A stretch of DNA of 64,000 bases from Oscillospiraceae bacterium (GTDB lineage Bacteria > Bacillota > Clostridia > Oscillospirales > Oscillospiraceae): the NCBI GenBank assembly GCA_017465745.1, contig JAFTVM010000006.1, positions 62,001-126,000 on the forward strand, read 5' to 3'. The position numbers and the translations under genes are program-made. Of the stretch, positions 8,606 to 15,516 are shown piece by piece (position 1 is the stretch's first letter; every line of letters begins with the position of its first letter). The notes beneath the pieces were generated by a model, which saw only the letters and a program-made list of their open reading frames with translations, was not told the origin of the DNA and did not search any database.

Positions 8606-10513
8606 ATGGGATTTGAATATTTGACCAATGTCCCCCTGCGCAAAGCCAGGGCGGATTATCTGAAATTGCTGGAAGATCACGGCTTCGCGCCGCAGACCGA
8701 GGTGATCCCCGTCTATGAAGCCTGCGGCCGGGTAACGGCCCATGCCGTCTATGCCCACATCTGCGCCCCCCACTACGCCGCCAGTGCCATGGACGGCGCA
8801 GCTGTCCGGGCAAAGGACACCTTCGGTGCCACGGAGACCACGCCCATCACCCTGGCGAAAAACCAGTACATGGTGCTGGACACCGGCGATCCCATCCCTG
8901 ACAATTGTGACGCCGTCATTATGGTGGAAGATATCGTCAAAAACGGCGACGGTTCCATCACCATCCACGCCGCGGCCGCCCCCTGGCAGCACATCCGCCA
9001 GATCGGCGAGGACATCTGCGCCGGTGAAATGATCCTGCCTTCCCACATGACCGTGTCTCCCTCCGCCCTCGGCGCCATGATCGCCGGCGGTGTGCTGGAA
9101 GTGGAAGTGATCCGCAAGCCCAAAGTGGGCATCATCCCCACCGGCGACGAGATCATTCCCCCCTGCACTGATCCCAAGCCCGGTGACATTCTGGAATTCA
9201 ACGGCTCCATCTTCTCTGCCATGGTACGCCAGTGGGGCGCCGAAGCGATGGTTTATCCCATCGTCCCCGATCAGTTTGACCAGATCCGGGACATGGTGGC
9301 AAAGGCCGCAGATGAATGCGACCTGGTGATCCTCAACGCCGGTTCCTCCGCCGGACGGGAGGACTATTCCGTCAAGGTCATCCGGGAGTTGGGCCAGGTT
9401 CTCTACCACGGCATCGCCATGAAGCCCGGCAAGCCTGCCATCCTGGGCTGCAAGGGTAACACCCCCATCCTGGGCGTCCCCGGCTATCCCGTTTCCGGCA
9501 TCATCGTCATTGAGGAGCTGCTGAAGCCGCTCATCGACCATTGGCTGAAGGCCCCTGCTGCTCCCCGGCAGTACGCCAAAGCCGCCCTGACCCGTCCTGT
9601 GGTTTCCGGCCTCAAGTATGAAGAATTCGTCCGGGTCCGCATGGGCTATGTGGGTGACAAGCTGATGGCCTCCCCCCTGAGCCGGGGCAGCGGCGTGGTG
9701 TCCTCCTTCATGAAGGCCGACGGCATTCTGGAAGTGCCCCAGGGGCTGGAGGGTTACGAAGCCGGCAGCGAAGTGAACGTGCGGCTTCTCAGCCGTGCCG
9801 ACAAGCTGGAGAACACTCTTGTGGTCATCGGCAGCCACGATCCGCTGCTGGACGAGCTGGGCAATATGCTCCACGTGGAGAACAATGGCGTTTACATGAG
9901 TTCCTCCCATGTGGGTTCCATGGGAGGCATCATGGCCATCCGCCGGGGTGAAGCCCACGCTGCGGGCTGCCACCTGCTGGATACCGCCGACGGTTCCTAT
10001 AACACCGCGTTCATCAGAAAATATTTCCCCCGGGGCGGTGTAAAGCTGATCCGCTGCGTGGGCCGCCAGCAGGGTCTGATGGTGGCCAGGGGCAATCCCC
10101 TGGGTATCGAAAAATTTTCCGACATCGCCAGGGACGGCCTGCGCTACGTCAATCGTCAGAAGGGCTCCGGCACCCGGATCCTGACCGACTACCTGTGCAG
10201 GCAGAACGGACTGGACACCGCCGCCATCTACGGCTACGACCGGGAAGAGCTGACCCACACCTCTGTGGCGGCGCAGATCATCAGCGGCTCCGCCGACGCA
10301 GGCATGGGCATCTACTCCGCCGCCAAGCTGTATGATCTGGACTTCATCCCCATCTGCATCGAGGAATACGACCTGATCATCCCCGATCACGCCTGGGATA
10401 CCCCCATGGTGCAGCAATTGCTGGCAACGCTGAAGAGCGGCGCTTTCCGGGAAAAGCTCCTGGCCATGGGCGGCTACACTGTTGAAAATCCCGGTGAGAT
10501 TATCGAAGTATGA
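8606..10513 (+). CDS. moeA: MoeA fused to a C-terminal PBP-like domain
   Basis: 635 residues. Residues 1 to about 405 are a full MoeA (SAMDGAAVRAKDTF, PTGDEIIPP, NAGSSAGREDYS, GVPGYPVSG). Residues about 410-635 are a PBP-like domain homologous in layout to that of the 6443-7381 regulator (IGSHDPLLDELGNML, then NRQKGSGTRILTDYL). No signal peptide, so the binding domain is cytoplasmic. It may present or gate the metal oxyanion for insertion, or sense cofactor load; this is inference. AGGAG precedes the ATG by 7 bases, and the gene overlaps the next by 4 bases (ATGA). MoeA-PBP fusions occur in other anaerobes, but I know of no direct biochemical role for the fused domain. Confidence 0.9.
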   Translation: MGFEYLTNVPLRKARADYLKLLEDHGFAPQTEVIPVYEACGRVTAHAVYAHICAPHYAASAMDGAAVRAKDTFGATETTPITLAKNQYMVLDTGDPIPDNCDAVIMVEDIVKNGDGSITIHAAAAPWQHIRQIGEDICAGEMILPSHMTVSPSALGAMIAGGVLEVEVIRKPKVGIIPTGDEIIPPCTDPKPGDILEFNGSIFSAMVRQWGAEAMVYPIVPDQFDQIRDMVAKAADECDLVILNAGSSAGREDYSVKVIRELGQVLYHGIAMKPGKPAILGCKGNTPILGVPGYPVSGIIVIEELLKPLIDHWLKAPAAPRQYAKAALTRPVVSGLKYEEFVRVRMGYVGDKLMASPLSRGSGVVSSFMKADGILEVPQGLEGYEAGSEVNVRLLSRADKLENTLVVIGSHDPLLDELGNMLHVENNGVYMSSSHVGSMGGIMAIRRGEAHAAGCHLLDTADGSYNTAFIRKYFPRGGVKLIRCVGRQQGLMVARGNPLGIEKFSDIARDGLRYVNRQKGSGTRILTDYLCRQNGLDTAAIYGYDREELTHTSVAAQIISGSADAGMGIYSAAKLYDLDFIPICIEEYDLIIPDHAWDTPMVQQLLATLKSGAFREKLLAMGGYTVENPGEIIEV

Positions 10514-11889
10514 GATATTTTGACACGGCCGTCATCGGCGGCGGTGTACTGGGGTGCTTTGCCGCCCGGAATTTACGGCGGTGGAACATTTCCGCCGTTC
10601 TGATCGAAGGGGAGTCGGAGGTTTGCACCGGCATCACCCGTTCCAACACCGCCATCGTCTACCCCGGCTATGACAATCAGCCCGGGAGTCTGAAGGCCCG
10701 GATGACCGTCCGGGGCAACGCCAATTTCGGCCGGCTCTGCAAGGAACTGGAAGTCCCCTTCTCCCGCTGCGGCAGTCTGATGGTCAGCTGCGGCCCCGGC
10801 GCCGACGGCGTCCTGCGGAAGAAACTGGAAAACGGGATCCGCAGCGGCGTCCCCGGTCTGGAGCTGATTTCCGGGGCACAGGCCAGGGAAATGGAGCCAA
10901 TACTGACCCCCGCCGTCACTTCCGCCCTCTTTGCCCCCTCCACCGGAACCGTCAATCCCTGGCAGTTGGGCATCGCGGCTTTTGAAAATGCCGTAAACAA
11001 TGGCTGTGAACCGATGCTGAACACCAAAGTTCTGGCGATTCACCAATCTGATGATGGCTATTTGATCGAAACCAACGGCGTCCCCATCGCCTGCAAAGTC
11101 ATCCTCAACTGTGCAGGCCTCAGTGCCGACAAGATCCAGGAGCTTCTGTTCGAACCCTCGGTGCGGATCTTCCCCACCGGCGCGGACTTTCTCATCCTGG
11201 ACCAGCTGGCCCGGAAGCCCAGCCGCATCATCTTCCAGGAATCGGAGGAAAAGGGCAAAGGCGTCACTGCCGTACCAACGGTGGAGGGCAATCTGCTGCT
11301 TGGCCCCTCCCGGCGGCCCCTGTACGGCCGGCCCTGGGCCACTGCCTTGGAAGGCTTGGATTTCCTGCGGGAATCCACCGCCCGGGTGCTGCCCGGGGTG
11401 GATCCGAACCAGGTCATCCGTTCCTTCGCCTCCGTCCGGCCCAATCCCCATCGGGTGGTGCTCAGGGACGGCGAATACATCCCCGACGGCAGGCCCATCG
11501 GCTCCTTCGTCATCGAAAACCCCGCCCCGGGCTTCTGGAGCCTCATCGGCATCAAGACGCCGGGCCTGACCTGCGCCGACGAGCTGGGAATGTATCTGGC
11601 GAAGCAAACCGCCCGGTACCTGGATGCAGCAGATAATCCTGCCTTCGATCCCCATCGCAAGGCCATCACCCCCTATCGGAACCATCCCGACTACCATCAG
11701 ATCATCTGCCAGTGCGGCCGCATCACCCGGGGACAGATCCTGGAGGCCATCGCCCGGGGCGCCACCACGGTGGACGGCGTCAAGCGCCGGGTGGGCAGCG
11801 GCATGGGCCGGTGTCAGGGCAGCCGCTGTGCCTGGGAAATCGTAAAAATTCTGAAGGAGACGGGAGCCAATCCCGATCCCATGTTCTAA
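10510..11889 (+). CDS. FAD-dependent oxidoreductase with BFD-type [2Fe-2S] domain
   Basis: 459 residues. The N-terminal dinucleotide site AVIGGGVLGC (about 7-16) begins a DAO/GlpA-like FAD domain. The C-terminal bacterioferritin-associated-ferredoxin-like domain (about 395-445) has the four cysteines CQC and RCQGSRC expected for a [2Fe-2S] cluster. The architecture matches anaerobic glycerol-3-phosphate dehydrogenase A-type or related small-molecule dehydrogenases. It overlaps the MoeA-PBP stop by 4 bases and is the last gene of the operon, which is unusual company for a GlpA-like enzyme. It could pass electrons to or from the AOR system, or be a passenger. The substrate is unknown. Confidence 0.85.
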   Translation: MRYFDTAVIGGGVLGCFAARNLRRWNISAVLIEGESEVCTGITRSNTAIVYPGYDNQPGSLKARMTVRGNANFGRLCKELEVPFSRCGSLMVSCGPGADGVLRKKLENGIRSGVPGLELISGAQAREMEPILTPAVTSALFAPSTGTVNPWQLGIAAFENAVNNGCEPMLNTKVLAIHQSDDGYLIETNGVPIACKVILNCAGLSADKIQELLFEPSVRIFPTGADFLILDQLARKPSRIIFQESEEKGKGVTAVPTVEGNLLLGPSRRPLYGRPWATALEGLDFLRESTARVLPGVDPNQVIRSFASVRPNPHRVVLRDGEYIPDGRPIGSFVIENPAPGFWSLIGIKTPGLTCADELGMYLAKQTARYLDAADNPAFDPHRKAITPYRNHPDYHQIICQCGRITRGQILEAIARGATTVDGVKRRVGSGMGRCQGSRCAWEIVKILKETGANPDPMF

Positions 11890-11897
11890 ACCGCGCA

Positions 11898-11926
11898 AAA
11901 AATCCCCTGCCAGGCAGGGGATTTTT
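11898..11926. terminator. Bidirectional terminator between convergent genes
   Basis: Perfect 14-bp inverted repeat with A and T tracts on both sides (arms 11898-11911 and 11913-11926). It ends the moeA operon on the plus strand and touches the FmdE stop codon on the minus strand. Confidence 0.9.
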
Positions 11927-12447
11927 CATACATCAAAACGGTTATAGCTTTCGCAGCAGTCCAGGCACAGCTTTTTACCACCGACGAGGCGGATCCAGTT
12001 GGCGCCGGTCTTTTCGCCGCAGCATTCGCAGTTATAGCTATCGAAAATTCTGGCAGGCTCGGGCAGGGGGATCGTAACAGGCATTGCCCGGAACAGTTCC
12101 CGGGGCGACCGGTCAAAGTAATACCGGGCCGATTCCTCCGCCGTCAGGTCCAGAGGCTTCGGCTTCAGCACCAGCCGGACAGACCGTCCGCTTTTGCGGT
12201 GGTAGAAGGAAAACGCCTGCTTGCCGGTCATGTGGAACAGAAGATTTCCCTTTCCGATGCTGCACCCCAGCAGCACCTGGATAGCATCCACACCACAGGC
12301 GTCGTTTTCACTGATGCATACCACCTGCTCATTGTCAGAAAAGCCGATCTCCAGCAGTTCCATGGCGTACCGGGCCGCAGCATAGCCGATGCGCAGACCG
12401 CCGCAGCTGTGACCATGAAATTCCACGCTTTTTTCCCAAAGATCCAT
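11926..12447 (-). CDS. FmdE-family protein with C-terminal zinc ribbon
   Basis: 173 residues. The N-terminus has the FmdE signature FHGHSCGGLRIGYAAA and ENDACGVDAIQVLLGCS. The C-terminus (about 138-168) has CECCGEKT and CLDCC, a four-cysteine zinc-ribbon-like element. FmdE was named for the E subunit copurifying with molybdenum formylmethanofuran dehydrogenase in methanogens; stand-alone FmdE proteins in bacteria often lie beside molybdenum or tungsten genes and their function is not settled. Here it is divergent from tupABC and convergent with the moeA operon, supporting a role in W/Mo cofactor handling. No formylmethanofuran dehydrogenase catalytic subunit is present. Confidence 0.88.
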   Translation of the reverse strand: MDLWEKSVEFHGHSCGGLRIGYAAARYAMELLEIGFSDNEQVVCISENDACGVDAIQVLLGCSIGKGNLLFHMTGKQAFSFYHRKSGRSVRLVLKPKPLDLTAEESARYYFDRSPRELFRAMPVTIPLPEPARIFDSYNCECCGEKTGANWIRLVGGKKLCLDCCESYNRFDV

Positions 12448-12560
12448 ATCCGTTCAGCTCCGTTTCCACAACACATTCATTTCCGGGGCGGTCTGCCGAG
12501 GATTCACCGCCTGTTATCCATTGTACTACACGAAAGCAGAAAAAGGAAGCCACCTTTCTA

Positions 12561-12589
12561 TTGAAATCCCGTATTTCCTGTGATATAAT
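12561..12589 (+). promoter_or_regulatory. Promoter of tupABC
   Basis: TTGAAA (12561-12566), 17-bp spacer, TATAAT (12584-12589). The predicted start near 12597 leaves a leader of about 150 nt before tupA. Confidence 0.8.
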
Positions 12590-12596
12590 GGATTCA

Positions 12597-12739
12597 AAGA
12601 ACGGCGGCCCCATGCATCCGGGGCGCCCGCACAGCGTTTTGAAAAGCGGTGGACGAGCCTCTTTCCAAAAGCAAGCGCAAACGCAATTTTTGCGCCCTTT
12701 TTGCTTTGGAATGGCTCGTCGTTTTATTTTTTAGGAGGA
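12597..12739 (+). promoter_or_regulatory. Structured tupABC leader, candidate attenuator or riboswitch
   Basis: The leader begins with a GC-rich stem (GGCGGCCCC near 12603 with GGGGCGCC near 12620), then a second stem using CCGC (about 12627) and GCGG (12646-12649). A long stem follows: GACGAGCC (12652-12659) pairs with GGCTCGTC (12713-12720), continued inward by further pairs, and is followed by GTTTTATTTTTT and directly by the AGGAGG site at 12733-12738. A terminator placed between promoter and start codon implies conditional read-through. I do not recognise a known Moco/Tuco riboswitch consensus; the part upstream of the terminator is only about 55 nt. Confidence 0.6.
12652..12732 (+). terminator. 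Intrinsic terminator in the tupA leader
   Basis: Long stem-loop with outer arms GACGAGCC and GGCTCGTC, inner TTTCCAAAAGCAA and TTGCTTTGGAA, and a T-rich tail. It ends one base before the tupA ribosome binding site, so full termination would silence tupABC. Confidence 0.8.
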
Positions 12740-12745
12740 ATGAAT

Positions 12746-13762
12746 ATGAAAAAGCTGATTTCCCTGCTGCTGGTTCTGACCATGGTGCTTGGTCTGGCCG
12801 CCTGCGGCACCCCCGCACCCGATCCCACCGATCCCACCGCCACCGAAGAAGTAACTGAAGAGGTCACAGAAGCCGGCCTGGTGGTGGACACCTGCATCCT
12901 GATGGAAGCAGACGACAACATGCTCAACACCTACTCCGCCCTGGCTGTCAACCCCGATGCCCCCTTCGTGGACGCCGACGGCAATACCGTTTCTGACGTC
13001 TATGTCAACACCGCAGGCGCTGATGCCCTGATCCAGTGGCTGCTGACCGAAGAGGCCCTGAACATGGCAGGCGAATACGGCGTGGCAGAGTACGGTGAGC
13101 ACCTGTTCTACGTCAAGGACGGCGCCCCTGTTTATACCGGCGAGATCCCCGCCGCCACCGAAGAAACCAAGACCATCCGCCTGTCCACCACCACCTCCGT
13201 CAATGACTCCGGCCTGCTGGGTTGCCTGCTGCCCGCCTTTGAGGCTGCCTACGGCTATACCGTGGAAGTTCAGTCCGCCGGTACCGGCAAGGCCATCGCC
13301 GCCGCCAAGGCCGGCAACGCCGACCTGATCCTGGTCCACTCCAAGAAGCAGGAAGAAGCCTTCGTCGATGCAGGCTTCGCCCGCGTGGTGGATGGCTTCG
13401 AGGCAGCGCGCGTCAGCTTCATCTACAACTACTTCGTCCTGTGCGGTCCCTCCGCTGACCCCGCCGGCGCTGCTTCCGCCGCCAGCGTCCTGGATGCTTT
13501 CGCAGCCATCGCCGAAGGCGAGCACACCTTCATCTCCCGCGGCGACGGCTCCGGCACCCACACCAAGGAGCTGGCCCTGTGGCCCGCAGACCTGGGCATC
13601 ACCGCCCAGGCTGAGACCTTCGCCGGCTATACCGGCTGGTACACCTCCGCCAACACCGGCATGGGCGCTTGCCTGGTCATGGCTGAGGAAATGGGCGCCT
13701 ACATCCTCACCGACAAGGCCACCTTCCTGACCTTCGTTGCCAACGACGGCATCATGGGTTGA
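12746..13762 (+). CDS. tupA: Tungstate-binding lipoprotein TupA, circularly permuted
   Basis: 338 residues from the ATG at 12746, 7 bases after AGGAGG. A lipoprotein signal (1-20, Cys20 after LGLAA) and an acidic/Thr linker anchor it outside the membrane. The mature part shows TupA family motifs in swapped order. Residues about 45-127 carry what is normally the C-terminal segment (LNTYSALAVNP, IQWLLTEEALN, YGEHLFYV). Residues about 141-338 carry the normal N-terminal start (KTIRLSTTTSVNDSGLL), SAGTGKA, SRGDGSGTHTKELALW and TDKATFL, then stop. The ligand-binding Thr/Ser motifs TTTS and SRGDGSGTH are intact. I infer a circular permutation of the two-lobed binding fold that keeps tungstate binding. 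It would deliver tungstate to TupBC encoded downstream. Confidence 0.85.
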   Translation: MKKLISLLLVLTMVLGLAACGTPAPDPTDPTATEEVTEEVTEAGLVVDTCILMEADDNMLNTYSALAVNPDAPFVDADGNTVSDVYVNTAGADALIQWLLTEEALNMAGEYGVAEYGEHLFYVKDGAPVYTGEIPAATEETKTIRLSTTTSVNDSGLLGCLLPAFEAAYGYTVEVQSAGTGKAIAAAKAGNADLILVHSKKQEEAFVDAGFARVVDGFEAARVSFIYNYFVLCGPSADPAGAASAASVLDAFAAIAEGEHTFISRGDGSGTHTKELALWPADLGITAQAETFAGYTGWYTSANTGMGACLVMAEEMGAYILTDKATFLTFVANDGIMG

Positions 13763-13787
13763 TTTCCGGCCTGAAGTAAAGTAAAAT

Positions 13788-13819
13788 AAATCCCGTGGGG
13801 CAACCCACGGGATTTTTCA
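13788..13819 (+). terminator. Attenuating hairpin between tupA and tupB
   Basis: 12-bp perfect stem (13788-13799 with 13804-13815), GCAA loop, T-tract. It could lower tupBC expression relative to tupA, matching the usual excess of binding protein over transporter, or stabilise the tupA 3' end. Confidence 0.75.
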
Positions 13820-13837
13820 AAAGAGAGGGACGACGAT

Positions 13838-14524
13838 ATGCAGACAGCTCTTGGAAAAGCGCTGGCGCTGATCCTCTCCGCTGACGCGGAATTACTGAAT
13901 ATCCTGGGCGTCACCGCCAGAATGAGCCTGCAGAGTTCTGTGATGGCCCTGATCCTTGGACTGCCCATCGGCATCTGGCTGGGTGCCTGCCGTTTCCCCG
14001 GCAGAAGCGTGCTGCTGATCGCCAACCGAACGCTGCAGGGCATGCCGCCGGTGGTCTGCGGCCTGCTGTTTTACATGCTGTTCTCCGGTGTAGGCCCCTT
14101 CGGCCATATGAAACTGCTCTTCACGGTGGAGATCATGGTTATGGCCCAGATCGTACTGATCACGCCCATCGTGGTGGGCAATATGGAAACCTATGTGGCC
14201 GGCATCGCCCCTGCAGTCCGGGAGACGGCCAGGGGCCTGGGGCTGGGCGGCTTCCGGACCTTCCTGCTGCTGTGCAACGAATGTGTCTACCAGATCATCT
14301 CTGCCTATCTTCTGGCCTTTGCCCGCTCCATCGCGGAGGTAGGTGCGGTATCCATGGTGGGCGGCGCCATCGCCTGGAAGACCAATGTCATGACCACCGC
14401 CATTATGCAGTACACCAACCGGGGCAATTTCTCCCTGGGCATTGCCCTGGGCATGATCCTGCTGGCCATCTCCCTGATTGTCAATATCGTGATCTCCCTG
14501 CTGCAAAGGAGGCTGAGCCGATGA
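13838..14524 (+). CDS. tupB: Tungstate ABC transporter permease TupB
   Basis: 228 residues, about five to six hydrophobic membrane segments. The EAA-type cytoplasmic loop is seen around ETARGLGLGGFRTFLLL (about 128-144), followed by SIAEVGAVSMVGG, typical of the TupB/ModB permease family. It would form the membrane channel with TupC. It is preceded by GAGAGGGA and overlaps tupC by 4 bases (ATGA), indicating coupled translation. Confidence 0.9.
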   Translation: MQTALGKALALILSADAELLNILGVTARMSLQSSVMALILGLPIGIWLGACRFPGRSVLLIANRTLQGMPPVVCGLLFYMLFSGVGPFGHMKLLFTVEIMVMAQIVLITPIVVGNMETYVAGIAPAVRETARGLGLGGFRTFLLLCNECVYQIISAYLLAFARSIAEVGAVSMVGGAIAWKTNVMTTAIMQYTNRGNFSLGIALGMILLAISLIVNIVISLLQRRLSR

Positions 14525-15174
14525 AGATAAAAGCATTCTCCAAAACCTACAACGGTGTCCGGGTTCTGGACTTCCCCGGCATGGAGCTGCAGCCCGGTAA
14601 AATCTACGCCGTCATCGGCGCCAACGGCAGCGGAAAATCCACCTTCGCCCGGATTCTGGCCGGCGTCATCCAGGCTGATCAGCAGGGATATCATCCGCAC
14701 CCCGGTTCCGTGCTGTACATGCCCCAAAAATCCTACGCCTTCCGCATGTCCACCCAGGCCAACATCCTGATGGGATCCCGAGAATACAAAAAGGCAAACA
14801 AGCTGATGGAGGATCTTCAGATCAGTCATCTGGCGCTCAGGCGGGCCGACAAGCTCTCCGGCGGCGAGACGGCACGGATGGCCCTGGCCCGGCTGATGAT
14901 GCGCCCCTGCGAATTGGCCATTCTGGACGAACCCACGGCGGCCATGGATATGGAGTCCACCCTGCTGGCCGAGAAACTGATAACCGATTACGTCCCCAGG
15001 GCAAACTGCGCCCTGATCCTGGTTACCCACAGCCTGCAGCAGGCCCGGCGGATCGCGGACTACGCTCTTTTTTTCCAAAAAGGCGCGCTTGTTGAATCCG
15101 GCCCGGCGCAGACCGTCCTCCATGTCCCCGCAGCATCCGAAACAAAGGCCTTTCTCGATTTTTTCGGCAGCTGA
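14521..15174 (+). CDS. tupC: Tungstate ABC transporter ATPase TupC
   Basis: 217 residues, a minimal ABC ATPase. Walker A GANGSGKST (about 38-46), signature LSGGETARMA, Walker B LAILDEPTAAMD and the switch His in LVTHSLQQA are present. No C-terminal regulatory TOBE domain is present, unlike ModC, which fits TupC. It powers tungstate import with TupAB. Its start overlaps the tupB stop, and a strong terminator follows. Confidence 0.9.
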   Translation: MKIKAFSKTYNGVRVLDFPGMELQPGKIYAVIGANGSGKSTFARILAGVIQADQQGYHPHPGSVLYMPQKSYAFRMSTQANILMGSREYKKANKLMEDLQISHLALRRADKLSGGETARMALARLMMRPCELAILDEPTAAMDMESTLLAEKLITDYVPRANCALILVTHSLQQARRIADYALFFQKGALVESGPAQTVLHVPAASETKAFLDFFGS

Positions 15175-15195
15175 AACATTTTTCTTTCTGACCGT

Positions 15196-15232
15196 AAAAA
15201 ACGGGCCGGGATCACTCCCGGCCCGTTTTTTG
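15196..15232 (+). terminator. Terminator after tupC
   Basis: Perfect GC-rich hairpin (ACGGGCCGGGA with TCCCGGCCCGT) flanked by A6 and T6. Confidence 0.9.
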
Positions 15233-15239
15233 ATATCGA

Positions 15240-15415
15240 CTGCGCATGCTCCTGCGGTTGCGCGGCACAGAACCGGATACACCGGGGGGCCTTTCCTGGA
15301 AATACAGCCGCCCGTCAGGAACGAAATGGTGTCCGCTGTCTCCTCCACAGTCTCAAAGACCTCATCGGGAACATACCGGCGTTTGTCCTCATCCAGGGAG
15401 TTTCAGTACAGCAAA
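15240..15415 (-). pseudogene. Possible degenerate coding fragment
   Basis: In the 342-bp gap between tupC and the exonuclease gene, the minus strand has an open stretch without its own start that reads like protein (DEDKRRYVPDEVF, then SFLTGGCISRK). It follows a stop codon near 15406-15408 and has no ribosome binding site. It may be a gene remnant; the family was not identified. The rest of the gap holds the tupC terminator and the next promoter. Confidence 0.25.
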
Positions 15416-15458
15416 ACCTAACCGGAATTTCCAGCGCATGATCGAATCAGAAATGTTC

Positions 15459-15487
15459 TTGGCTCTGTCAGAATTCCGTGGTATAAT
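15459..15487 (+). promoter_or_regulatory. Promoter of the exonuclease gene
   Basis: TTGGCT (15459-15464), 17-bp spacer, TATAAT (15482-15487), 30 bp before the start codon. Confidence 0.65.
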
Positions 15488-15516
15488 GGAGAAAACTTTT
15501 TCCAGAGGATACCAAT

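Noticed and set aside
12597..12739. Known Moco/Tuco riboswitch before tupA
   Set aside because: The leader upstream of the terminator is too short and lacks the sequence landmarks I remember from that class; kept as an unassigned leader.
12701..12745. Upstream start for tupA at 12701
   Set aside because: It would begin inside the terminator stem and precede the AGGAGG site; the lipoprotein signal begins at 12746.
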